The translations under genes were made by a program, and so were the position numbers. DNA of 64,000 nucleotides from positions 335,688 to 399,687 of the forward strand of contig VSDK01024160.1 of the NCBI GenBank assembly GCA_009767595.1, given 5' to 3'. The stretch's first letter is position 1. Each line of letters starts with the position of its first letter. The DNA is from Symbiodinium kawagutii. Its lineage: Eukaryota > Sar > Dinophyceae > Suessiales > Symbiodiniaceae. The notes under the pieces are model-generated. The model worked only from the letters and a program-made list of their open reading frames with translations, made no database searches and was not told the DNA's origin. Shown here one piece after another: positions 9,600-20,600 of this stretch.

Positions 9600-11180
9600 G
9601 ATGGTTCATTGATGGTTCATGGTTGGTTCCTAGTTGGTTAAGTAGTGGTAAATGAGTTGGAAGTGGTTTATCATGCAATGCGCACGCATGCACACGCTAT
9701 TTCGGGCTACTTTCGTGCTTGACTTCCGAGAAAAGAGGCGCGAGCGTTGAGGCTGCATGTCCGTGTTGCCAATTAGTGTTGCTGCATGTCTGTCGGGCCT
9801 CAAAGGAATACTGGCCAAGTCAGTTTTTATTAAAGATATGCGCATATGTTCACACGCGAGAAAAGAATACATGAAATGTATAAATGTCAATATCTATACC
9901 TATAAATATACACACATATATATATATTTATATTTGTTTCAATTTATACCGACATCTAGTTTGTAAATAATATATATATATATATATATATTTTTCTTAA
10001 AGGTACACATAAATATCTAAATCTATATTTATATTTTTAAATATGGATGTATGTAACCATAGCGTTATCTATGGTTATTTACATATATATATATATATGT
10101 GTGTGTGTGAACATCTATTCATACACATAACCATAGCACATGTATATTAATAGAATATTTGAATATGAATGTGCATATATCTATATATAGATATTTGAAT
10201 GTAAGTGAATAAACAAACAAACAAGTAGATAAATAGATAAATAAATAAATAAACATATATATATATATATTTATACATACACAAACACACACACATATAT
10301 ATATATATGTAACGCACCCTTTTTTGTGGGGCGCTTTATGACTTTATGTGGTTCATGAGAGGCAGCTGGCTGCACCCCAGGGGGCATACCTCCCTCATCC
10401 AACCACTGTTCTTGACGTTTTGCTTACTTCACAGAATCAACTACACTAAGTCATGAGCAGAACTGATGGTTCTGGACCAATCATTAATCATGAAAGCTTC
10501 TAATTGACCATCAGTTGACCAGTAATCACCCATAGACATAGTTAAGCATTCACAAACAAGAACAATTGGTCAACTATCATCAATTCCGAACTAATGACTA
10601 GCTAGGTAAAAAGAACACAATTGCTCCCAATACTTCGAAACAATCATACTTGGGTCCATTATGATGATAACCATCTAAAACTGACCATACCCATCTGATA
10701 ACCATTTAATAACCATACATCTTTGGCCATAGTCATATAGCCATAGTTAGATACTTAGTTAAAACCATAATAGTTAACCATAGCTACTTGAAACCATGGT
10801 AATTAACCATATAACCATAGTAGTTAACCATATAGCCATAGTAGTTTACCATGGTTACCCATGTTTCATTACTAGTTAGTTAGCCATGCTCCAACACCCA
10901 AGTGACCGTTGCTGCGCCAAGGCATCCGGCTTGCTCCTTCGTGAGCATGCGCGAGCGAAGGCCGGTACGCCGGTAGGGTAGGTGGCACGAGGCCAGCACG
11001 GATGAATGGTTACGTGGAGGTTAGTCAAAATAGGGTGACCCCAACCATTATAAACCCATGGTGTTGGCGAATAGATTTAATAGGGGATAATGCCCAACAA
11101 TAAGTGAACAATAGGGGACCCCAACCATTAAGAATGGTTAATAATAGTAGATAATGACCAACACTAATAGTATAAACCAT
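9600..11180. repeat. AT-rich and degenerate simple-repeat tract
   Basis: Several (TA)n runs (about 9968-9990, 10084-10099, 10256-10270, 10294-10308) lie in AT-rich DNA. From 10680 to 10870 diverged AACCATAGTAGTTAACCAT words repeat. At 11030-11150 are AATAGGG...CCCCAACCATTA words related to family 3 ends. I see no gene. Confidence 0.8.
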
Positions 11181-11282
11181 GGTGGTTTCTCCAAATAGGG
11201 GGACCCAGAAATTGGCTGGTTTATTAAATAAAATTGTTCATAGTGGATGATTTGGGGGTATCCCTAGTTTAAGAAACACCCA
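11181..11282. mobile_element. TIR element family 3, copy b
   Basis: The left end GGTGGTTTCTCCAAATAGGG pairs with the right end TCCCTAGTTTAAGAAACACC as an imperfect inverted repeat around an AT-rich core. Length about 102 bp. A further left-end-like motif, GGTGTTTCTAAAAATAGGGG, lies at 11376-11395. Confidence 0.6.
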
Positions 11283-11401
11283 CATGTATGGAGCAGTTTC
11301 TGAAAATAGGGAGCCTAATTTTTGTTGGCAAAGATGGCCTTTCCCGAATCAAAGAATGTTGATCGAGACTCATATGGTGTTTCTAAAAATAGGGGTGCCC
11401 C

Positions 11402-11488
11402 AGTTATGAATAGCAAATCAACACCTGCTGAGCTGTGGCTACCAATGCTCTTGGGGGCTGCGATCAGCAAAGATATGGCTTCATCATG
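11402..11488 (+). CDS. Possible terminal exon next to a family 3 end
   Basis: Directly after GGGGTGCCCCAG, a frame reads SKSTPAELWLPMLLGAAISK and ends at TGA 11486-11488. The acceptor AG belongs to a family 3 terminal motif. The minus strand is also open here (11695-11315). Weak. Confidence 0.3.
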
Positions 11489-11885
11489 AGGGACCAAGAA
11501 CAATGATCGAAGCAGCACTTGGGGATTTCCCGCAGCAATGATGGGGACGCTCAGCAATAGGGACCTGGTTGGCCAACCAGCCCACCGGCCATCGCCATGC
11601 CGTGACTGCAGCAGCTTACCCAGCCGCAATGGTAGGGTGGGACTCGCCGAGAAGTGGCAATGCCACATTCCCCATCCCTGACACCCCAGATACACCTGCT
11701 TCTAGTGGTACCTCCTAAACCCATCAACCAGCTGACCAGCTGCCGGTTCATCCAGGGTTGGCGCCCCCCAAATTTCGTGGGTTTACCCCCGGCGATCACT
11801 AGAGCTTAGCCAGGCCAGCGGAGCAGTGAAGAGTTTGGGTCACGCACAGCAGGGTTCCACCGGTGGAAAGTAAGCAGATTTCTGG

Positions 11886-12116
11886 GTGATCTTCCAATGT
11901 TTCTGGCCCAAAAGTATCCAATTTCTTGACCTTTGGAATTTAAGCATCGGACATTTACAGATGAGTGATGATGCTGGTGGTGGTGACGATGATGCTCGGA
12001 TTTTTGACTTCAGATATCTTCAGATGACTTTCTCTCAGACGCTAGACCTCTTCCATCCTCTCCCCATCCTGAAGTTTGGAGCTGGGACAGGCGATGAAGA
12101 CCGAAACCACCATTAG
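11886..12116 (+). CDS. Possible exon, acidic protein
   Basis: A 76-codon frame to TAG 12114-12116 includes MSDDAGGGDDDARIFDFRY and LDLFHPLPILKFGAGTGDED. No splice site is decisive and no motif is recognised. Confidence 0.3.
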   Translation: MIFQCFWPKSIQFLDLWNLSIGHLQMSDDAGGGDDDARIFDFRYLQMTFSQTLDLFHPLPILKFGAGTGDEDRNHH

Positions 12117-12911
12117 GCCCCTGCGACTTGCTGCGGCATTTGGGATTCCAGGATCTAACATGCAGAGACATGCTCCGATCTAGTGCATAGGTTCATGTAG
12201 ATCAACAGAGCTATGTGTTTGCTTAATTTCAGTTATTTACATATGGATGTGTTTGTATGCTTCATACATGCGCATATGTAGATATCTTTGTGCATGCATG
12301 CCAGCCCAGATGCTTGTAATTGTTTTTGTTTATATAGATGGCGGGCAGCTGCATATTTTAATATGTCCATTGTAACATGCCCCTCTCTCTCTCTCTCTCG
12401 CTCCATGTGTGTCCACGTGCATGCTGCGCAATCATGACCAAACAGTGCAGGCCTGTCACCGGCCGGCATAAGCCAAATGTAGGAACTACCGAACTCTGCT
12501 GATGCACGGGAAAGGCCGAAACTCACATGACTCTGATCTCAGATGTTGCCGTTGACGCCACCCCACGAACTCGAGCAAGCGACAGGTCTGAACTGGTGAA
12601 CATCCCTGGGCCTTTGTGTCATTTCGTGCTGGAGCCCACAGGCAATGGGGTGGGTCCACATGGCTGACGGTTTTGGTCCGGCCCCTGCGGCTATGGAAGG
12701 CTGAGTCACCAAGGTTGCCTGTCATTGCACGTCACAAGGTTGAGAGGTCAAACACTGATCGAGACTGTTTGGTGGTTATTAACCATGGTCAGTAGTGGTT
12801 AATGATAGGGGATAATAACCAACAACAATGGTCAAACAACTGCTGGTTGGTGGTTTCAATCTTTTTTAAATTTCCCTAATGATTATCAAGAAATGGTTGT
12901 TTGACTGATAT

Positions 12912-12916
12912 TTTTC
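12912..12916. repeat. Target site duplication, left
   Basis: TTTTC is repeated at 22618-22622. With one copy and the element removed, the sequence ATATTTTTCATAGGG matches related uninterrupted copies, so the 5-bp duplication is well supported. Five bases is usual for Ty1/copia integrases. Confidence 0.85.
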
Positions 12917-13069
12917 CATGCGGCCCCCACAGCAGCGGCCTTGTTTTTCTTGAGCCAAATCGCCAATTCGACGGCGATAGGTTTGATTCCAAGGACTCTT
13001 CACCGTTGTGGTTACTCATCCAACTGGACTTTCAAAAGTTGAAGATTGAAGAGGGATAGGTCTTACGCA
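12917..13069 (-). repeat. 3' LTR of the copia element
   Basis: 153 bp, identical to 22465-22617. In the element's sense direction it begins TGCGTAAGACC. The outer boundary is set by the TTTTC duplication. The sense strand contains TTTGGCTCAAG (12949-12959), like the end of the dinoflagellate spliced leader. Confidence 0.95.
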
Positions 13070-13081
13070 CTCCCCCTTTTT
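13070..13081 (-). promoter_or_regulatory. Polypurine tract
   Basis: Sense strand reads AAAAAGGGGGAG immediately before the 3' LTR. This is where plus-strand DNA synthesis starts in LTR retrotransposons. Confidence 0.85.
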
Positions 13082-13094
13082 CGTCACGAAAAAT

Positions 13095-14786
13095 TCACTG
13101 GGCTACATCCCAACCTTGGTCAGAATCTGAGTCACCTTCGTCTTTGATCCAGAGAAACGGGCTCTGGCAAAGAGCTCCTGAAGAGTCTCGCCCCACTAAA
13201 GGAGCTTCGATTCCGGCCCCATAGCTCGCAGTAGAGCCCATTGCCTGCGAACGCCCCGAGCCTGCTGGAGCGACGGTTGCACGACGACCTCGTTCCGCAC
13301 TGCTATCCGGTTGTCCATACCGGATACCCATCGTAGCCGGATTGCCTCGTCCTCGAGGCCTGATGACAAATTGATCTCCTCCTTCTGCTCCATCACCCAT
13401 CGAAGTCTCCTCACGACGATGCAGTGCTCCTAACGATCCATCGGCCCGAGATGGTCGAGGGCCACTCTCCTTCCCTGCTGTCCTGCCCGTCTCAATGTGG
13501 GCGCTACGGCCCACTTCCACTTCCAAGTCCGAGCCTGGGATGCCCTCGTGCTCGTCCACAGGAGGCTGAATCGCCATGGAAACAGGCGTCTGCAGCCTGA
13601 AGGGCGTCCTGCGGCCCGGTGTCATCCATTCGTCCTCTTCCACCGTTCTCCTTCCAGTCTCACAGAAGATTCGAACTGTTACCCGTGACGGCTGCAGTTC
13701 CTGTGGCATGACCGGGATCTTTTTGTGGATGGGGTGGAACACCATCTGACGAACCTTGGCATGATGGCGTACTAAATACTGCCGGGCACCAAGGGAGATA
13801 AGGTGCCAGGTATCTTTGCTCCCCCGAGGAGCAAACTCATACGTCGCCTGTTCCCAGGGGCGATCAGCCAGCACAGCAAGGTTGGTTGGCGGCGGCGCTG
13901 ACATGGCTTTGATCCGCACGGTCGCAGCGCCCTTGTGCTGGGAGCCCGTTGGGCTAGGTTGGAAAAAACGGCTTTCGGTTGCAGTGGCTTCCCCACTCTT
14001 GGTTCCCCAAAAACAGCCAACTTTGGGACCATCCTTCGAACCTGGGGATCCTTCACCAACACCGGAAACCACCCCAAAAACCTCACGACGATCGAACGAC
14101 GGGCCAGCACCTGTCCACTCCACACCAGCTGCTCCTACCACCCGAGATCTGGGTTCATCATCCCTCAGTCTCGCTTCATTCTGACTCCATTCCATGTTTT
14201 GAAATCCTTCTTTCTTTTGATTTTCTTGAAACTTCTTGACTCTTTGTTTTTCTTCATTCTTTTGTTGATCCATATCACCTATCCTAGCACTCCACCATGA
14301 GCTCAGTGGTTTCCACTCGGCCCAAGTGGCATTCCTTGGTTTTTCTCCGCCGCTTCGCAGCTGAGAACCGATCTGTACAAGGCTATCACTATGTACATCT
14401 ACACGCGTTCTAGACCCATGCACATCCCTCTGTACATCGTCCACGTTCCCTTCCTGTACACCATCCTGTACAGCGTTCTCGTTCCTCCCCTGTACAAGGT
14501 CAAATGCACAGTTTTTCTTCCCATCCTGTACACGATCCTGTACACCCTCGTTCCAATCCTGTACACGATCCTGTACACCGTCGTTCCAATCCTGTACACG
14601 ATCCTGTACAGAGTCGTTCTGGTCCTGTACACGATCCTGTACAGTATCCTTCTGATAGTGCTCCACAATCATATAGGAGCACAGCGCAGCCATAGTGATT
14701 AGCAGCGGCTCCCCCCATCGTTGATCTTGACTTCGCCGTTGGTGAAGCATGCCAAGAGCCGCCACTGCTGCAGCTGCCTTCGCCAT
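13095..14786 (-). CDS. Extra ORF downstream of RNase H
   Basis: A 563-residue frame lies between RNase H and the 3' LTR, where most copia elements have nothing. Near the N-terminus is a hydrophobic stretch (EPLLITMAALCSYMIV) that could be a membrane segment. It is followed by about four copies of an 11-residue unit VQDRVQDWNDG, then a Glu/Lys/Arg-rich region and a Ser/Gly/Arg-rich C-terminus ending DSDSDQGWDVAQ. The assembly gap sits just upstream, so this may be the tail of the pol polyprotein and not a separate ORF; the ATG cannot be trusted. I recognise no envelope or other domain. Confidence 0.55.
   Translation of the reverse strand: MAKAAAAVAALGMLHQRRSQDQRWGEPLLITMAALCSYMIVEHYQKDTVQDRVQDQNDSVQDRVQDWNDGVQDRVQDWNEGVQDRVQDGKKNCAFDLVQGRNENAVQDGVQEGNVDDVQRDVHGSRTRVDVHSDSLVQIGSQLRSGGEKPRNATWAEWKPLSSWWSARIGDMDQQKNEEKQRVKKFQENQKKEGFQNMEWSQNEARLRDDEPRSRVVGAAGVEWTGAGPSFDRREVFGVVSGVGEGSPGSKDGPKVGCFWGTKSGEATATESRFFQPSPTGSQHKGAATVRIKAMSAPPPTNLAVLADRPWEQATYEFAPRGSKDTWHLISLGARQYLVRHHAKVRQMVFHPIHKKIPVMPQELQPSRVTVRIFCETGRRTVEEDEWMTPGRRTPFRLQTPVSMAIQPPVDEHEGIPGSDLEVEVGRSAHIETGRTAGKESGPRPSRADGSLGALHRREETSMGDGAEGGDQFVIRPRGRGNPATMGIRYGQPDSSAERGRRATVAPAGSGRSQAMGSTASYGAGIEAPLVGRDSSGALCQSPFLWIKDEGDSDSDQGWDVAQ
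14515..14665 (-). repeat. 33-bp coding minisatellite
   Basis: The plus strand repeats CCTGTACACGATCCTGTACA separated by short variable words such as CCGTCGTTCCAAT. Translated in the element's sense direction this gives the VQDRVQDWNDG units. Confidence 0.85.
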
Positions 14787-14822
14787 TCGCAGCCGACAGA
14801 CCTTGGTTGCGGCTTTTTTCCG

Positions 14823-14908
14823 NNNNNNNNNNNNNNNNNNNNNNNNNNNNNNNNNNNNNNNNNNNNNNNNNNNNNNNNNNNNNNNNNNNNNNNNNNNNNN
14901 NNNNNNNN
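14823..14908. other. Assembly gap
   Basis: A run of 86 N inside the copia element, between the RNase H region and the 3' ORF. Frame across it is unknown. Confidence 0.99.
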
Positions 14909-15670
14909 TGCATGGACATGAACTCCCAAAACCAAACCCATGAACCGCGTGCTACGATAGGCTTAGTTAAGTAGTCCGCACATAACTCCGATCCCTTTTG
15001 ATGAAACACTTTCCAGTCCCCCAGGTTTGCGTTCAGTTTTTCTTTCAGGCAGTTGGCCCTAAGACGCAAATGTCTTGTTCGCCAGGGACCATCGGGTTTT
15101 GTCAACAAACCGATTGCCGTCGTATTGTCACCAGCCAACCATTTTTCGAAAACCGCACCTGGTTCCCCATAAATGACTTCCAAAAGTGACTCAATGGATA
15201 AAGCCATCTGTAAGCCTTCACAATGTCCAACCAGTTCTGATTCCGCAGTACTCATGGTATGAAAAGGTTGGCGGGTCGATTCCCATTGCACTGGTTGACC
15301 AGCATACAGCACAATGACAGCTTGGTTGCTTCTTCCCCCCCGGAGCAAAAGACACATCGGTGTACACCTCTATGAGTTTCTCATGACGTTGGATTGGGAT
15401 TTCATTGATTCCTCTATCTTCCTTACATGATTGGTAGGTGAGCCCATGACTTGGGGTGGCAGCCAGGAAACCCAAAACTGATTGTCCCAATTCGATCGAC
15501 CAACTCGGATTTTTGCTAACCGCCCTTCCCATTTGACTCACCGCAAATCCTACATCGGGCCGGGTCCTAACCGACAGCCACAACAACTCCCCCGTGATGG
15601 CCTGAGCCTTCCGTATCAGTTCAGCCGTGATCCCCTCTTCCTCTTCTTCGGGAAATTCCATCTTTGACAT
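14909..15670 (-). pseudogene. RT C-terminus and RNase H (broken frame)
   Basis: Two overlapping minus frames. The first (15670-15218) has ITGELLWLSVRTRPDVGFAV, the copia region just after the RT palm. The second (15357 onward) has the Ty1/copia RNase H signature: STAESELVGHCEGL, LAGDNTTAIGLL and RTRHLRLRANCLKEK. The frame changes between 15.36 and 15.22 kb. RNase H degrades the RNA template during reverse transcription. Confidence 0.85.
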
Positions 15671-15689
15671 TGGTGACCACCTACCTTGA

Positions 15690-16109
15690 CTAACCTGATG
15701 CCTTTCCAGAAGCTCCTTGGTGTAAGACTGTTATCCTAAGACCCCCACTAGGATCCCATTTCAGTTCGACCCCAGCAAAACGGGTCCAGCATTCCGTTCC
15801 AACCGTTTCGGGTTTCGACGTGTTCCATTCTCTTTGTAGCCTTTCCAAAAACCCTTCGCGGACCTCCGGAGAGGCTACTGCCATCAAATCGTCAACATAG
15901 ACGATCAAGTGTCCACAACACTCTGAAGTTCTGTCTCTCGCCTTTGTGTCATGATTTTCCACAAGTTCACTTCGGGGGTTCGAGCCAGCCAGAATCCTGT
16001 CCCTTCCAAGTCCAACGGAACCGCTCAAACACTCCGTCACGATATGCTGACCAATCAGCAGGCGAAGATTGAAAACCGTAAAGAGCCTTGTGAACTCTCC
16101 ATCGTTCAT
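15690..16109 (-). pseudogene. Reverse transcriptase palm (YVDD), shifted frame
   Basis: Contains LIVYVDDLMAVAS; the YVDD catalytic motif is encoded at 15899-15888. Upstream sequence overlaps the previous frame near 15.97-16.1 kb, so a frame change separates this from the RT fingers. The aspartates are intact. Confidence 0.9.
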
Positions 16110-17634
16110 TGGGGGAAACTATGCCAGCCGTAACCATGATTTTTGGTGGGGTGACTACAACCTCCCGGGCCCCTGGTTCCTGCTTTTGCCGAGGAGCCAA
16201 CAAAAACGCTGTTTTCACATCTACCACTGACATGCCCCATCCCCTTTGAACACCGTGACATAACACTGTGCGAGTAAGAACACCATCCGCCCCTGAAGCA
16301 TACACATTCCCTTGTTTGTGTTCCTGCGAAGACTGAACTAGGTTCCCGCACACCACAGCACGAGCCTTCCTTTTTCCTCCCTTTTCCCCGGCCTTCAGAA
16401 CACACACCAGCTTCCCCGGGACAAATTCCGTAACCGACAAATCCAAATCCTGAACATTCACCGGTTCGATAGCTTTGGTTTCATGAATAAGAGAAGCATA
16501 CTCGTTGCGGATAGCAGGTTTCCATCCCTCAAGATCCCTTCTCACCTCATCCAAAGAGACCGTGGTGGTTTGAAGAACATCCGGAGGAACACCTTCCACC
16601 CCTCCTTCATCTTGACCTTGCTGTTGTTCGGCCTGGAACGAACAAAGCCTCAAAACCTTTTCCCGGTGCCATTCCTCCATTCCTTGAAGATTTTCTTCTA
16701 CCTCTCTCCTTTCCAGGTAAGCCAACCTGAGAACAGCATCCTCAGCCCCGACCTGAACATCATCACTCCCCAAAAGCCTGTCCTCGATAGCACCTGACAG
16801 ACGGTCCTGAACATCCAGTAACCATCCCACCTCTTCATCAAAGCTTGACCTTCGCACAATTGACTTGGAAGCAATTGGAACCTCTCCACCTTCCCTGGAT
16901 CCATCTGATCCACTCGCAGCATGCTCCCCCCTTCCTTCACCTTCCAAGATCTCAAGTTGACCTTCAGAAACCTCACATTGACCTGAAGAGCCCTCACCTT
17001 CCAAGACCTCACGTTGACCTTCAGAAACCTCACATCGACCTGAAGAACCTTCTGAACCCTGGTCTCCCGCCTTCGACGCTTGAAAGGATTGAGAGGACCC
17101 CCCCCCGGATGAACCATTCGGGTTACCAGCCGTATCTCCCAACAGAACAACCGGGTCAGGGAAGTACACACGATGTTGGTGGGGATCCAAAATTTGTTTA
17201 CCATCCAACCGACGCCGCGGAGGCGCGTTGAGTGGTGTCTCCGATTCGTCCACATCAATAGGAGCCATTGGATGCTCCTGCAATTGTGCCAACACTTGGT
17301 CACCTTCTGGGGATGGTACAACCGCTTCCCGAACATGCATAAGGTTTCCATCCGTGGTTCGAACCACCCATCCCGAAGTCATTTGTGGGCTGGGGCACAG
17401 GATTCGACCCATGACAAAAGGATGAGCCATCACTCCAGCATCATTCCAGCGTTTACGCTTTACCGCCACTTCATGATAAAAGGGCAGCACTGGGGGTGTG
17501 TGACATCCAAGATACTTCAACTGAGTCCGGAGCCGTTGCTCCGATGCAAACCGGATGGCCACCGGCCACGAAGTGGCTGGGGGGCCCGCCCGGGTAAACA
17601 AAGCCCTGGTGCACTCCCGATTCACAGCGGCCAT
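15967..17634 (-). pseudogene. Integrase C-terminus and reverse transcriptase N-half
   Basis: A 555-residue frame. The N-terminal part is an integrase C-terminal region continuing from the preceding frame. The middle is Ser/Gly/Glu-rich linker with a repeated CEVSEGQ...LEGEG unit. The C-terminal third is RVT_2-type RT: RRDLEGWKPAIRNEYASL, KARAVVCGN, VVDVKTAFLLA and VHKALYGFQSSP. This gives the usual copia order. The listed ATG is probably not a real start; the protein would be made as part of a polyprotein. Confidence 0.9.
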
Positions 17635-20600
17635 TGGCAGCTGGATCGTCTCCCGGTGTGAAGGTTTGGATGAGATTGTTTTGATGGGCCCAATTGGTCA
17701 CCACAGCAGCCTGAAATTCCCTAGCCCTATCACTGTGCAACCGCGCAACGGGGATCCCAAGATACCGAAACCGGGTCAACAAAGCTTTCAGTGCATCCAA
17801 CGTGTCCGAAACCTTACGAGATGGCATGGGTTGAACCATAGTCACTTGATGAATCGAGGCTGGATGCCGGCACCATTGGATTTCCTTTTCCATAGCTTGT
17901 GTCAAATGATCCATGGAAGGAGCTGGCATGGTAGTCCCCACCCTGAATTCTTCCGGGGGTTCAACCTCATCAGCCGGTGGCTCCATAGGAAACACTTCTT
18001 CATCAATACCCTCCCCCCAATCAGAATCCTCAACTGGTGTTTCGGGCACATAATCCTCCCTAACTTCTCCATGAGGTCCTGGGTCATCGGGCAAAAACCG
18101 TGGAACCGCAACCGTGGCAACCATCACATTGCGAACAGGAAGATTGGTGAGATCATCAACTGTTTTCACAAGAGGAACAATGTCGACACTCATGGACCAT
18201 GAGGATCCTGCTGCATTCTTCTGGCGGCGGTGGGGCCGTTGAGATGCCATGGTCAACAAACACCCCCGGCAATCCCGACGAAAAGGAATGTGGCCATTGA
18301 GGATGTGTTGTTTCCACATCTCATGTTGGTCCAACCTCTTGGCACAAATTCCCTCCCCAACAGGGTTTCCCACATGTTCGAGAAGGGCTCCCCGGATAGC
18401 ATCCTTGAATTGAGGGGCCCATACCGACCAACCAGCCGTTTGTTTGACCCTTTGAGGAAGGTTAGGATGAAGCGGTGAACCCTGTCTACCCGAACATCGA
18501 AGTTCATCCAACCACTGCATACCCTTCATGTTGGTCAAACATCCGGTGGGTTTCACTTGTTCATGTCCAAGTCGTCCTTGGTCAAAATTGAGTAGGGACA
18601 TACCATGATTTCGTTGGAACATGTTCATTTCCGGCCACGCCCAGAAAGATGGTGCTTCACTCTCATTGGCATACCGAGCAGGATCTTCAGGGGATTCCAA
18701 CACAAACCCAGGACTGGTTCCATATTCACATGCCAACATGTGCAAACCCAACTGCTTCAACAGTAGAGCTGAGTCGCCCCAAACTTTGAACCTATCCTCC
18801 TGACTCAACCCTTCCAATCCGAACCGATTGGCAATCCGGCCACGGAGTGGAGGAGGTCCCGGACGAATGTTCCGCAGTCGCGACACTGATCGACATGGGG
18901 GTCCCCCAAGTATCCCTACCAATTTACCTGCTTTGGCAAGTGAACAAAGGTAGCCCCATACAGATGGTCTGTGTAAATCCTGTCGGGCGTCATTGGCCAC
19001 ATCTAGGGTCAACACTTCGATGCCCTGAGGCCAACCCTTCTTCCATTCAGTTGATGATGTCCCCTTTCCAGCAAACACATGAAGAATAACCCCCCGTGCC
19101 TTCGAAATGCGCTTTCTAACACGATGGTTCCATGGGAGATCCTTTCCTTCATAGCCATCATCCTGACCAACCATGTACTGCAAAACGTCATCAGGCAACT
19201 CTGGAAACCGATGCAACCACCATGCCCTGACATCTTCACTCACAGACCCAACTGCCAACCTGGGACCCATTCGGCGCAACTTCTCCTGTTCCTCAATCTC
19301 CTTGATTAGAGCTAAGGCTTTCCCTTCGTCAACCACTGGGCAGCCATTTCGCAACCAGCACCGGATTTTTCCATGATATGGGTGATCAATGTTGCAACCG
19401 CGTGAATCCCACAAAATCCGGTACCCCAAACCGATCAGTCCCCTGAGAGGTACTATCGGTTCGACATCGTCTCTGGTCAAAAGGGTCCCCGTCTGAACAC
19501 ACTGACTCAGCTTGGTGGAACCAGCAGCCAACTCAACATCTACTTCGACTGCTGCATGCAGTTCCTCCCTAGTGCCCTTTCTCAGTGGATTGGTGGCCCC
19601 CCCATCCAACAAGCCAGTAGCTGACCTTCCCGCAATTGACTTCTTGAGGGAAATCATTTTCACATTGGGTCTCAAGGTTTTCATCAACGCCGTGGCCTCC
19701 TGAAGCAAATCCCCAATACGATCATCTTCCTTTGGGGGAACCGGCATCGCATCTGACTGACCAGACTGACTTGTCAAACCTGAGCCACTACTCTGCGACT
19801 TATCACCTTCCACATTGGACCCATGCTCGCTCGCCGGAGCGGGGGCTTTCTTTGGATCCTTTTCCTTTCCTAGATTTCCTCCATCAGCTCTGGGCTTGTC
19901 CCCTCTGGTCTTGGCCACCTTTTTCTTGTCACCCGGAGGTGGGTTGGCCTTTTGAGAAGTACTCAAGTTCGGGCACTCCCTTTTTGTATGGCCTATCGCC
20001 GAACAACCAAAACACCGGTTTTCTTTGGCTGAAAGCACCGCATGTGTGAACTTGCACCTATCTCCTCGCTTACACCCGTCATCTGTGCACCAAAACTTGC
20101 ACAGCAGCGTGGAAGTCACATGTTCGGAGTTGACCGGAGTCATGGTTCCCTTAGGTAATTCCTTCCCTGGAGCTCCTACTTCATTTGGACCACCGTTCAA
20201 AGCCTTCACCGAAGCCCTGTTGTTTGGTTTCCCAGTGGCATCCTTCAACCCTGCCCCACTTCCCCCCGACCCTTGGTCATTGGACAGCTCCATCTCCTCT
20301 GCTTCAGCTTGAAGATGCTCCGAGTAAGCCAGTACCGATTCCAAGGTCGGCCGTTGGTCTAATAGCAGTTGTTGACGAACCAAATTCAACCGATACGCAA
20401 CTTGGGGGGACTTCAAACTCAACATTTCCGATCCTTTGTTCACAGCCCCAACCATCACCAATGCATCCGGCAGTACTATACCTACCTCCACCGCCCGGGT
20501 CACATTTCTTCTCCATACCCGGACCCATTGAAGGACCCCTGAAACCGATTCCCCTTGGTAACCATCCGAAATCACCTTAAGGATCTGAGACCGTTCACTC

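Noticed and set aside
14391-14702. Plus-strand ORFs with Tyr/Ile/Leu-rich repeats opposite the copia 3' ORF
   Set aside because: Antisense shadow of the VQDRVQDWNDG coding repeat.
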